Positions 17,828 through 26,767 of a stretch of 64,000 bases of DNA are shown here, piece after piece. Every line of letters starts with the position of its first letter. Positions within the stretch are counted from its first letter, which is position 1. The notes under the pieces were generated by a model. It saw only the letters and a program-made list of their open reading frames with translations, had not been told where the DNA came from and searched no databases. The DNA comes from Endobugula sp965214375 (GTDB lineage: Bacteria; Pseudomonadota; Gammaproteobacteria; Pseudomonadales; Cellvibrionaceae): positions 496,001 through 560,000 of the forward strand of contig OZ243947.1 in NCBI GenBank assembly GCA_965214375.1. Direction: 5' to 3'. The position numbers and the translations under genes were made by a program.

Positions 17828-17871
17828 CCAGACTGCAAGCCTTTGCCGCTTTTACTGCAAAAATTTTCAGT

Positions 17872-19137
17872 TTATAAGCGACTAAATAACGTCAATTCGC
17901 TAATTCGTAAAAAACTCGCTTGAGCAGCCTGAAGTACCAATGTTTGTGCGGACAGGCGAATCGCCGCCTCGGCATAATCTAAATCTCTCAAATCTGAAAG
18001 AATTTCATTAGATACTAATTTTGTATCGGCATGTTGTTCTTTTGTACTGTCAAGGGTATTAACACGCGCACCAATTTTAGTCACTGTTGTGGAAACTGCT
18101 TCTTGTGCATTTTCAAGATTAGATAAGGTACTCGCAACAACCTGTGTTAATTGGTCTTTTGTCGTTTGTGTGCCATCATAATTTTCCATCACATCACGAA
18201 AACGCATCATCGTTGTTAACATATCCTGCGTATTGGTAGAATTAATAAAAAATTGATCACCAGATAAATTTGCACCAGTATCTGCAGAGGCAGGACTGCC
18301 GGTCAAATGAAAATTAACACCGTGATAGGTTAAAGTTTCTCCCGAAACATAGCGGTGATTTGCTTCAATAATTTTTCCTGTAGAACGTTCCGTAACGGTA
18401 AAGTTTTTTCCCGATGGAACAACATTGCTATCTTCGTTAAATGTGATCACAATATCTTCAGGATAAAACTCATCATAAAGTGATTGATTAACGACTTCAC
18501 CAATGGAAATACTAGCCGCCGGATTAGCGCGATTATTAGGATTAGTATCGGTTGTTATCGTATTATTAACACTAGGAATATCCACAAAAATAGATTTACC
18601 CGAATCCGTTGTATCAACATAAGTATTATGATCAATCTTCATGCGCAATTGACCTTCATCTCCCTGATAACGAAAGCCATTAGTGGTATCCCCGACAAAA
18701 GCAGGCTGACCACTTTTATACCCAGAAAAAATATAGTCACCATTCGCATTACGGGTATTAGATAAATTTAACAGTTCATCCAAACGGACATCCACTTCAT
18801 CTGCCAGTGCACGATATTCTGTGGGCGATAAGCTTGCGGTGTTACCTGCTTGCACAGCAAGCTCTTCGATGCGTTGCAATAGATTCGTCACACTTTTAAG
18901 GGTTGTCTCTTCAACAGTGAGATTATTTTCTGCCATAGCAATATTTTTATTGTATTGATCTATAGAGGCCAAATTATCTGATAGCAACTGAATTCTTGTT
19001 GCTGCAACAGGATCATCGGCAGCAGAAATAATCTTTTTTCTGTTTAAAATCTGTTCGTTTGTTTTTGCAAGAGCCTCTTTCGCATTGGCCATACTATTAT
19101 TAGCAATATTAAAAATATGCAATGTTGAAATACGCAT
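17872..19137 (-). CDS. flgL: FlgL, hook-filament junction protein
   Basis: This is a 421-residue protein with flagellin-like N-terminus (MRISTLHIFNIANNSMANAK, RKKIISAADDPVAATRI) and C-terminus (LDYAEAAIRLSAQTLVLQAA, ASFLRISELTLFSRL). With FlgK it forms the adaptor between the hook and the filament. It lies 17 bp downstream of flgK, at the end of the flgF-flgL run. Length is ordinary, in contrast to the enlarged FlgK, FlgE and FliD around it. No anomaly seen. Confidence 0.95.
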   Translation of the reverse strand: MRISTLHIFNIANNSMANAKEALAKTNEQILNRKKIISAADDPVAATRIQLLSDNLASIDQYNKNIAMAENNLTVEETTLKSVTNLLQRIEELAVQAGNTASLSPTEYRALADEVDVRLDELLNLSNTRNANGDYIFSGYKSGQPAFVGDTTNGFRYQGDEGQLRMKIDHNTYVDTTDSGKSIFVDIPSVNNTITTDTNPNNRANPAASISIGEVVNQSLYDEFYPEDIVITFNEDSNVVPSGKNFTVTERSTGKIIEANHRYVSGETLTYHGVNFHLTGSPASADTGANLSGDQFFINSTNTQDMLTTMMRFRDVMENYDGTQTTKDQLTQVVASTLSNLENAQEAVSTTVTKIGARVNTLDSTKEQHADTKLVSNEILSDLRDLDYAEAAIRLSAQTLVLQAAQASFLRISELTLFSRL

Positions 19138-19154
19138 TTTCTCTACACTCCAGA

Positions 19155-22100
19155 TTAGAAACTATTTAGCAGACGATCAAAAATTTCTCGCGCCACGTTA
19201 AGTACTTGAGCGTTAGCTGAGTATAACTGTTCAAAACGGATTAAATTTGCTGCTTCTTCATCAAGGTTAACCCCAGATATTGAGTTTCGAAGACTAACGC
19301 TTTGTTGCAATACTGCTTCGGCAGATGCAGTGGATCGCTGTGATGTATTGGCTTGTACACCAACACTTGCTACAAGCTGGCTATAAGCGTCGTTATACGT
19401 TTGCAAGCCACCATTGATACTTTTTTGTTGTTGTGCATTTACCATTTTTAATGCATTACGATTATCTAAAGCAGCATCAGTATTAAAATTTAGTGTAAAG
19501 GTATCGCCAGCTTGTGGATTACCTGAAATACTCGCTTGAATCCCCATATAAGATGAACGTGCAAATGTTGCCGAGGTGCTATCACCCATTATTGTGCTCG
19601 TTGTCGGCGTCATTGAAAGTGCAACATTATTATCTAAGGTAATATCAATGCGACCACCCACTACCGTATCGGTTGTTGTTCCTGCACCCACTGCAATTAA
19701 CTTACTATCATTATTTACTCCATCATTGATATCCACCGATTCGCCTGCAGTTGCTTCTAGCTGCACACTAAAATCATCACCTTGTGTAGAGTGTATTTGA
19801 ATATAATATTCAGAATTTGTCGCATCATACGCACTGACAGCATAGATACCTGCTGACGATAATTGTGTATTATTATTAATTTGATTAGCGATATAATCAT
19901 TAAAATCTTCACTACTGTTTAGTGCTGGATCAGGAACTCCACTCGCAATAGCAGCCCCGTTATATTCTACTAAATCTTGACCATTCACGGTTAACTGTAG
20001 CGGACTGTTTAATGTTAAAGAAAAATCTCTTAACTCCATGTAATTAAATGCATTAGCATTAACACCATCCGCATTACTAAGTGCACTCGCTGTTGTTTTG
20101 GCACTGGCAGTAGCAACAGAAGTTACTGCTTGTGTTGTTGTAACACCGGTAGTGGCATTAGTCGTCGTAAAGGTAAAAGTTTCCGTAGGATAATCATTGG
20201 CCGTAGTGCCAACACCGCTGATACCATTCGCATCTGCTACCGTAGTAAATGTCGTACTTTCTATCGCAAAACCTAATAATGCATTGGCTTGCCCCGCTGG
20301 CGCATTGTCTGTTCCACCGTCGGGATCCGCATCATAGTTTTGCAAGGTAATATCAGCAGCACCGTCATCTAACGATAAAAACCCGATACTACCGGTATCC
20401 GTCATATAGGCCCTGACACGGCTAGCCGCCAAATCATCATTAATATCCGTTAATAAGCTAGCAGTGTCTGTAATACTGTTTGAATTGATATTCACAGTAA
20501 AAGTACCATCATTAGCGGCACCTACAGTATTACTCACCACAACATCAAACGCGAAGCGATCGGCAGAGCCGCTAAAATCTGTCACGGCAAAAGCAGGAGT
20601 ACCACCTGGCTGTAGATTTGCTTTGACTGTATTAGGCAGACCCAACGCCGAACCCTGACTACTAACAATAGTTTGGCCGCTATCGGTAGTGAACAAGTTA
20701 TTTTCAAGACCAGATACGTATACCTGATTACGCAAGGGGGGAACAAGGTCAATCGGGTTAGCCGGGTTGGAATTATCCAGCACATCATAGGTTGTTGCGC
20801 TGGTAAAACGAACAACCAGCGGTGGAGACATTTGGCCCGCTGTCGCCAATAACGGTAAATTTGTGCCACTAGCATCCACTACCGCCAATACGTCACCAGG
20901 TGATATCGTCGCATTACCTAAATTACCTAATGATGTCTGTGTCTCAATGGGACTACCCAAAGCAAGATCTTTTGGTGCGAGAGCGTTAACGGCAAAATCA
21001 CGCGTTGCATGACGCGTTGGCTGAATCAAAAAACTATCACCGCTCACAAAGGTACCAGAGGCAATATCTAATGACAGTCCATCAAACTCAATACTCGTTG
21101 GAAAGTTGACAGGCATAATGCTAGACGCCACTTCGGTGTTATCCGATAAACGAGTCACGGTGTAAACGTTACTGGTGTTATCAATAGCAAACAAATAATC
21201 ACTGGTTGTTAGTTGTGTACCATCACTAATTGATAAGGAAAGATCATGATTGTTATTAGAGTTATTGGCACTTGGGAGTAACCGCGCTGAAGCCGTAGCA
21301 TTCCCATTAATATCAAAAAATAAATCTGTGCCGAATTTTCCATCTAAATTAATGCCCTGGCGTTGAATACGATTTATATCATCTGCCAATAACAGGCTAA
21401 CACGTCCTAATTCGTTAAATGCGGGGTCTAATACCGTCTCTTTAATCGATAGAAGACCACCCACCTCACCACTGGAAAAGTTATCGGTAATCGGCTCGGT
21501 TAACGCTGTATTTTCAAGATATAGTTCTGGTTCAAGTGGATTAAACTCATTTTGACCCAGACGAATATGACTAGCATTAGCACCCAGAACTAAAGGAATA
21601 CCACTACCAACTGTCACATTGACTTGACGATCATCTTGAATAAATACCTGTACAGGAACCAGTTTTGATAATTCTTTTAATACTTCGTCTCGCTTATCCA
21701 ATAGGTCATTAGGCGCACCACCTTGAGCCTGACCAGAGGCATCGGCAATATCTGCATTGAGTGCTGCAACATTATCCAGTAGGTTATTAACCTTATTGAT
21801 AGCCACTTCAATATTATGATTGACGCTATCATTAATCGTATCCAGGCTGGAATATAAGGAATTAAAACGATCTGCGAGATTATCTGACTCACTGACAAAT
21901 AACTGCCTAGAGGCAATAGCAGTAGGATCATCAGCGACGTTTTGTGCGGCTGCAAAAAATGACTTTAATCCAGAGACTAAACTATTGGATTCACCGGATA
22001 ATAAATCATTAACCTGACTAACCACATCATCAAAAGCTTTCAATTCATTATAGTAAGTATTATCACGACGAATTTGACCTGTCACTAACTCATTTACTGA

Positions 22101-22298
22101 ACGCTCAATGGATGCCGTATAGGCTCCGTTGCCTAAAAATGCATCACCGTTAGAAAATGCCTGTGAAGTATTAATTTCAACTAACTGGCGGCTATATCCT
22201 TCTGTATTGGTATTAGCAATATTATGACCGACCGTACGCAAAGCGTTTTGGCTAACGCGCAACCCGGATAAGCTGACATGTAGGATATCACCTGCCAT
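19155..22298 (-). CDS. flgK: FlgK, hook-associated protein 1, enlarged
   Basis: This 1047-residue protein is roughly twice the enterobacterial FlgK. The N-terminus (SLSGLRVSQNALRTVGHNIA, NTNTEGYSRQ) and C-terminus (SISGVNLDEEAANLIRFEQL, YSANAQVLNVAREIFDRLL) are canonical. The middle, residues about 330-900, is an expanded Thr/Asn/Asp-rich beta region that would be exposed on the junction surface. It starts two bases after flgJ in a tightly packed operon. The size increase parallels that of the flagellins and FliD. Confidence 0.95.
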   Translation of the reverse strand: MAGDILHVSLSGLRVSQNALRTVGHNIANTNTEGYSRQLVEINTSQAFSNGDAFLGNGAYTASIERSVNELVTGQIRRDNTYYNELKAFDDVVSQVNDLLSGESNSLVSGLKSFFAAAQNVADDPTAIASRQLFVSESDNLADRFNSLYSSLDTINDSVNHNIEVAINKVNNLLDNVAALNADIADASGQAQGGAPNDLLDKRDEVLKELSKLVPVQVFIQDDRQVNVTVGSGIPLVLGANASHIRLGQNEFNPLEPELYLENTALTEPITDNFSSGEVGGLLSIKETVLDPAFNELGRVSLLLADDINRIQRQGINLDGKFGTDLFFDINGNATASARLLPSANNSNNNHDLSLSISDGTQLTTSDYLFAIDNTSNVYTVTRLSDNTEVASSIMPVNFPTSIEFDGLSLDIASGTFVSGDSFLIQPTRHATRDFAVNALAPKDLALGSPIETQTSLGNLGNATISPGDVLAVVDASGTNLPLLATAGQMSPPLVVRFTSATTYDVLDNSNPANPIDLVPPLRNQVYVSGLENNLFTTDSGQTIVSSQGSALGLPNTVKANLQPGGTPAFAVTDFSGSADRFAFDVVVSNTVGAANDGTFTVNINSNSITDTASLLTDINDDLAASRVRAYMTDTGSIGFLSLDDGAADITLQNYDADPDGGTDNAPAGQANALLGFAIESTTFTTVADANGISGVGTTANDYPTETFTFTTTNATTGVTTTQAVTSVATASAKTTASALSNADGVNANAFNYMELRDFSLTLNSPLQLTVNGQDLVEYNGAAIASGVPDPALNSSEDFNDYIANQINNNTQLSSAGIYAVSAYDATNSEYYIQIHSTQGDDFSVQLEATAGESVDINDGVNNDSKLIAVGAGTTTDTVVGGRIDITLDNNVALSMTPTTSTIMGDSTSATFARSSYMGIQASISGNPQAGDTFTLNFNTDAALDNRNALKMVNAQQQKSINGGLQTYNDAYSQLVASVGVQANTSQRSTASAEAVLQQSVSLRNSISGVNLDEEAANLIRFEQLYSANAQVLNVAREIFDRLLNSF

Positions 22299-22299
22299 A

Positions 22300-23181
22300 T
22301 TATATCGCTGCCTGTAGTAATGGATGTTTCATAATTTTTTGTATCTTTTTAGCGTACTCCGGATCTGTTGCATAACCCGCTTGTTGTAATTTCTGTATAA
22401 ATAGATCGGGATTATTTACCGCTTCTAACGCTTTTTTATAGCGTGGTTGTTGCAAAAAATGTTGGTAATCGGCAAAACTCTCTGCAATCGATGAATACCG
22501 TCTAAAGCTGGCAATTTCTTTTTGCATGATGCCGTCTTTAAACTCCATGGTAGGTACGGCAACGGCTTTTCCCTGCCAACGACTATCTGCTTTAATATTA
22601 AATAGATTAAAACTTTGGTTACCGTATTGATCACGAATCAGGTGTTTACCCCAACCTGTTTCCAATGCGGATTGTGCAACAAGCACACGGTGATCAACTC
22701 CCATTTCTTGAGCAGCTTTTTTTGCATAAGGCGTCATCAGTTGAACAAAGCTCTCCTTGTCATTGACTTGATTTATAGCTCTGGCATCTTTGATCCGCTG
22801 TGGTACCGTTGTCGTTGAATAATCGATATTATTTAATGAAGAAACCGTTGGATTAAATTCTTTTGTCAGTTGACGATACAAGGCATCGGCAATACCTAAA
22901 TTTTGCCCTGCAAGACTGACACTTAATTGATTATCATACATATCCCGATACATATCAGATTCAAATGTATTTAACGGATTTTCTTTTCCAAACACATCAT
23001 TAGCCGAGCGCATGCTTTTTAACATAATTTGGATAAAAACAGACTCAAATTGTTGCGCAACCTGTTGTAATCCCGCATCAATATCCCCTTTTGCCTCTTT
23101 ACGTATGGATTGCAAACTCTGCAAATCCATATAGGATTGCTGGGTATACTGTTGGCCAATATTGAATAATGAACGATCCAT
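22300..23181 (-). CDS. flgJ: FlgJ, rod-cap muramidase
   Basis: This is a 293-residue, two-domain protein. The N-terminal rod-cap domain contains VAQQFESVFIQIMLKSMRSA and MYRDMYDNQLSVSLAGQNLG. The C-terminal glucosaminidase domain (from about residue 145) contains VLVAQSALETGWGKHLI, where the Glu in ALETGWG is the expected catalytic residue, and NLFNIKADSRWQGK. It caps the growing rod and opens the peptidoglycan. It sits between flgI and flgK with short spacers. Confidence 0.95.
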   Translation of the reverse strand: MDRSLFNIGQQYTQQSYMDLQSLQSIRKEAKGDIDAGLQQVAQQFESVFIQIMLKSMRSANDVFGKENPLNTFESDMYRDMYDNQLSVSLAGQNLGIADALYRQLTKEFNPTVSSLNNIDYSTTTVPQRIKDARAINQVNDKESFVQLMTPYAKKAAQEMGVDHRVLVAQSALETGWGKHLIRDQYGNQSFNLFNIKADSRWQGKAVAVPTMEFKDGIMQKEIASFRRYSSIAESFADYQHFLQQPRYKKALEAVNNPDLFIQKLQQAGYATDPEYAKKIQKIMKHPLLQAAI

Positions 23182-23190
23182 AACATCACT

Positions 23191-24309
23191 TTAAATAACA
23201 ATTAATTCTGCTTTGAGTGCTCCCGCTTGTTTTAGTGCTGCAATAATCGCCATTAAATCACCGGGCGCCGCACCCACTTCATTAACAGCGCGAACGATTT
23301 CGTCAATGGTTGGTCCAGGAGCAAACTTGAACATCGGATTAAAATTCTCTTCTGCAGTTACATTACTTTTTGGTAAGACAACGGTTGTACCATCTGCCAG
23401 TGCATCTGGCTGACTCACTTCAACATCTTCAGAAACTGTCACGGTTAAACTACCATGCGTAACCGCAACGGGTGATACCCTAACATGGCTACCAACTACA
23501 ATAGTGCCGGTACGCGAGTTAATCACAATGCGGGCGGGCGCCTCGCCGGGAACAATCTGGATATTTTCCAATAAAGAAATAAAGTTGACTCGTTGAGACG
23601 GATCCTTGGGAGCATTCACCTGCACAGACATAGCGTCTTTTGCTCTAGCAACATCTGGCCCCAACAGGGTATTAATACTATCAACAATACGTTTTGCGGT
23701 TGTAAAATCTGAACGGTGTAAATTAAATACGATCGGTTGCCCTGCAGCAAACAATGTTGGCACTTCACGTTCAACGGTTGCGCCATTAGGAATTCTGCCT
23801 GCACTGGGAATATTAATCGTGAGTTTCGACCCATCCTTCCCTTCGACACCTAAACCACCCACGACAAGATTGCCCTGTGCCAGAGCGTAGATATTGCCAT
23901 CACCACCTTTCATCGGAGTCATTAATAAGGTTCCACCACGTAAGCTTTTCGCATTACCAATAGAGGATACGGTAACATCCAACTGTTGGCCTGGTTTTGA
24001 AAATGCTGGAAGGTCTGCATGAACAGCAACCGCTGCAACGTTTTTTAGTTGCATACGAGCACCCGGAGGAATGGCAATACCAAACTGTTTAATCATATTT
24101 AAAAATGATTCTGTGGTGAATGGTGTTTGGTTTGTCTGATCACCGGAACCATCAAGCCCTACAACTAATCCGTAACCGATTAGGGGGTTACTTCTAATAC
24201 CTTCTATCGTCGTGATATCTTTAATACGTTCAGCACTGCTTACAGCACTGAAAAAAAACAGAGCCTTAAATAATAAAAACATAACTAGCATTTTCACTTT
24301 AACTTTCAT
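23191..24309 (-). CDS. flgI: FlgI, flagellar P-ring protein
   Basis: This is a 372-residue protein with a Sec signal peptide (MLVMFLLFKALFFFSAVSSA) and the P-ring core: IRSNPLIGYGLVVGLDGSGD near residue 40 and a conserved end (FAPGPTIDEIVRAVNEVGAA, PGDLMAIIAALKQAGALKAE). It is exported to the periplasm and forms the peptidoglycan-layer bushing. Normal length, 14 bp downstream of flgH. Confidence 0.96.
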   Translation of the reverse strand: MKVKVKMLVMFLLFKALFFFSAVSSAERIKDITTIEGIRSNPLIGYGLVVGLDGSGDQTNQTPFTTESFLNMIKQFGIAIPPGARMQLKNVAAVAVHADLPAFSKPGQQLDVTVSSIGNAKSLRGGTLLMTPMKGGDGNIYALAQGNLVVGGLGVEGKDGSKLTINIPSAGRIPNGATVEREVPTLFAAGQPIVFNLHRSDFTTAKRIVDSINTLLGPDVARAKDAMSVQVNAPKDPSQRVNFISLLENIQIVPGEAPARIVINSRTGTIVVGSHVRVSPVAVTHGSLTVTVSEDVEVSQPDALADGTTVVLPKSNVTAEENFNPMFKFAPGPTIDEIVRAVNEVGAAPGDLMAIIAALKQAGALKAELIVI

Positions 24310-24323
24310 AAATCACTCTATCG

Positions 24324-25043
24324 TTAAAATGGCCAGAGACTGCTATTAAATAATTTTGATAACCAACCCATTTTTTGTGAGTTAGCCAAATCCCCGGTAC
24401 CGCTGTAGGAAATCCTCGCATTTGCCAGCTTAGTTGATGACACGGTATTTTCTAAAGTGACATCTTCTTTTCTAAGAATGCCGCTAATACGAATATATTC
24501 ATCACCATTATTTAAGGTAAGCCACTTTTCACCACGCACAATCAAGTTGCCATTGGGGAGAATATTGGTAATGGTGACACTGATATTTCCCTGTAAACTA
24601 TTACTTTGGTCTGCTGAGGCGTCACCTGAAAAACCTCTTGTTTGAGCAGTGTTAAGCGGTACCGTCACATTCCCTACAATGGGCAAATCTTTTGCCGTAT
24701 CTCTTCCTAATACAGTTGGATTTCCTGCTTCAAGTAAGGATGTATTTGATTCTTTATCGATAGCAACACCGCTACTTTTTGTCGATGAGGTACTTTCTTC
24801 CAAAGTGATGGTAATAATGTCGCCGATTCTATGGCTGTTAGTATTACCAAACAATAACAAACCGTTTCTATCCTGAAAAAGACTACCATTTTTAGGCTTG
24901 GTAATCGGTTGCGGCTGTGGATAAACGGGCGCAAATTGTGGATCATCCGGTTTTATATTGGGTTTGTCACAGGCACTCAACGACAATATCAGAATGATAT
25001 TTATGAATAATAATATTGTTTTCTTAATGCCTGTCATCATCAA
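24324..25043 (-). CDS. flgH: FlgH, flagellar L-ring lipoprotein
   Basis: This is a 239-residue protein. A lipoprotein signal with lipobox LSLSAC puts the lipidated Cys at about residue 25. The L-ring core includes GSLFQDRNGLLLFGNTNSHR, IGDIITITLEES and WLTLNNGDEYIRISGILRKE. It forms the outer-membrane ring around the rod. It lies between flgG and flgI with short spacers. No anomaly seen. Confidence 0.96.
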   Translation of the reverse strand: MMMTGIKKTILLFINIILILSLSACDKPNIKPDDPQFAPVYPQPQPITKPKNGSLFQDRNGLLLFGNTNSHRIGDIITITLEESTSSTKSSGVAIDKESNTSLLEAGNPTVLGRDTAKDLPIVGNVTVPLNTAQTRGFSGDASADQSNSLQGNISVTITNILPNGNLIVRGEKWLTLNNGDEYIRISGILRKEDVTLENTVSSTKLANARISYSGTGDLANSQKMGWLSKLFNSSLWPF

Positions 25044-25050
25044 TAATTAC

Positions 25051-25848
25051 TTATAAGTTCTGTGAAATAAATTGCAACATTTGATCCGCCGTTGAGACCA
25101 CCTTCGAATTCATTTCATAAGCACGCTGGGTGGTAATCATATTGACCATCTCTTCGACAATATCCACATTGGAATTTTCAAGTGAACCTTGAACAATGGA
25201 TCCTAATCCATTTTGACCTGCAGTTCCTGTTTGTGGATCACCACTGGAAGCGGTAGAGAAAAATAAATTTCCTCCTAATGCCTGTAAACCTGCCGGGTTA
25301 ACAAAATCTGCCAGAGTTATCTCACCTACTTGTTGTGGGTCAGCAACACCAGCTACACTAGCAGTGACAATACCATCATGACCAACAGTGATCTTATTAG
25401 CGTTAATCGGAATTGTGATATTAGGTTCTAATAAAAATCCGTTAGCATTAACAATCTCACCGTTAGCATTTAAGTGAAACTGGCCATTACGCGTGTAAGC
25501 GGTTTCCCCTGTTGGCAACTGAATTTGAAAAAACCCTCGGTTATTCCCTCGGTTATTAATCGCCATATCCAGCGCCTGCTCAGTCACCTGCAAACTACCA
25601 CCAGTAAATTGTTTTTGGGTTGCAACGACGCGCACACCGGTACCCAATTGCAAACCTGATGGTAACTGCGTATTTTGTGATGATTGCGCACCTGGTTGTC
25701 GTTGAATTTGATACAGTAAATCTTCAAAATTAATACGGTCTCTTTTAAAACCAACCGTTGAAGCATTGGATAAATTATTGGAAATCGATGCCAGTTGCCT
25801 GTCTTGTGCAGATAGTCCTGTTTTACTGATATATAATGCCGGGTTCAT
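25051..25848 (-). CDS. flgG: FlgG, distal rod protein
   Basis: This is a 265-residue protein with rod/hook family ends: SKTGLSAQDRQLASISNNLS, NASTVGFKRDRINFEDLLYQ at the N-terminus and SNVDIVEEMVNMITTQRAYE, then MNSKVVSTADQMLQF, at the C-terminus. It forms the distal rod under the hook. Normal length (about 260). It lies downstream of flgF and shares its sigma-54 promoter. Confidence 0.96.
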   Translation of the reverse strand: MNPALYISKTGLSAQDRQLASISNNLSNASTVGFKRDRINFEDLLYQIQRQPGAQSSQNTQLPSGLQLGTGVRVVATQKQFTGGSLQVTEQALDMAINNRGNNRGFFQIQLPTGETAYTRNGQFHLNANGEIVNANGFLLEPNITIPINANKITVGHDGIVTASVAGVADPQQVGEITLADFVNPAGLQALGGNLFFSTASSGDPQTGTAGQNGLGSIVQGSLENSNVDIVEEMVNMITTQRAYEMNSKVVSTADQMLQFISQNL

Positions 25849-25893
25849 ATTTGCCTCTACTTCATTTTCTATCGATGCCTTATGCGCTACGCA

Positions 25894-26631
25894 TTAAGTT
25901 ATCTGCAATAATCGCGCCGATGCTTGAGAATTTTCTTCTGTGGTTTTCATCATTTTTATCGACATTTCATATTGTCTTGCCAAGGTCATAATTTTTGTCA
26001 TTTCTTCAATGGCATTGACATTACTACCTTCGAGAAAACCCGATATCATTCTGACATCGGCATCAATTTCTACATCTCCCTGTGCATACAATAAGCCATC
26101 CTTGCCTTTTTTAAGTTGATCTCTCTCAGGGTTAACCAATTTAATCTGGTCAACCTGAGTTAATGCATCCGGCGACTCGCCCTTAATAACAATACTAATA
26201 ACGCCGTCTTGGGCAATCTCCAGTTTTTGAAATTCTGGTAAAGCCATCGGACCTGCATTGCCCATCACTGGCAAATTATTGCCTGTTCTTACCACGCCCA
26301 GACTGGCAATGGAAAGTGATCCCACTCGCGTATAGGCTTCGCGACCATCCGGCGCCTGAACGGCGATATATCCTTTACCTTTTATGGCAACATCTAAATC
26401 TCTGCCCGTTTGTATTAACGGGCCTTCTTTTAAATTAACACCCGGGTTTTCTGTCATTGCATATGCGCGTGTTGGTGAGCCTTCACCGTAATAAACTCCC
26501 ATACTGCGCACTTGTTCAAAATCACTGCGAAAACCGGTAGTGTTAACGTTAGCCATATTATTGGCACGAATGGCCTGGCTAAGGACATTGTTTTTAGCCG
26601 CAGTCATCGCGATATAGAGTGCTTTATCCAT
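25894..26631 (-). CDS. flgF: FlgF, proximal rod protein
   Basis: This is a 245-residue rod protein. The N-terminus reads MDKALYIAMTAAKNNVLSQA then IRANNMANVNTTGFRSDFEQ, and the C-terminus includes EGSNVNAIEEMTKIMTLARQ. It is the first gene of the flgFGHIJKL run. A sigma-54 promoter lies about 50 bp upstream and a terminator separates it from flgE. Confidence 0.95.
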   Translation of the reverse strand: MDKALYIAMTAAKNNVLSQAIRANNMANVNTTGFRSDFEQVRSMGVYYGEGSPTRAYAMTENPGVNLKEGPLIQTGRDLDVAIKGKGYIAVQAPDGREAYTRVGSLSIASLGVVRTGNNLPVMGNAGPMALPEFQKLEIAQDGVISIVIKGESPDALTQVDQIKLVNPERDQLKKGKDGLLYAQGDVEIDADVRMISGFLEGSNVNAIEEMTKIMTLARQYEMSIKMMKTTEENSQASARLLQIT

Positions 26632-26682
26632 GAAAATAACCTGCTATTTTTTTTGGCTTTCATTGATGTCTATAAGGAATAA

Positions 26683-26697
26683 GCAAGAAGAGTGCCA
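26683..26697 (-). promoter_or_regulatory. Sigma-54 promoter of flgFGHIJKL
   Basis: Minus strand TGGCAC-TCTTC-TTGC, full -24/-12 match with correct spacing, about 52 bp upstream of the flgF start and downstream of the flgE terminator. Confidence 0.88.
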
Positions 26698-26710
26698 AAC
26701 AATCAGGAAA

Positions 26711-26737
26711 AGAAAAAAGGCTGGAAAAACCAGCCTT
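26711..26737 (-). terminator. Rho-independent terminator of flgE
   Basis: On the minus strand an 8-bp stem (AAGGCTGG / CCAGCCTT) with a five-base T loop is followed by a T-rich run. It lies about 30 bp after the flgE stop. Confidence 0.88.
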
Positions 26738-26767
26738 ATATACAGAGTATGTGGGTAGAAAGTGTTA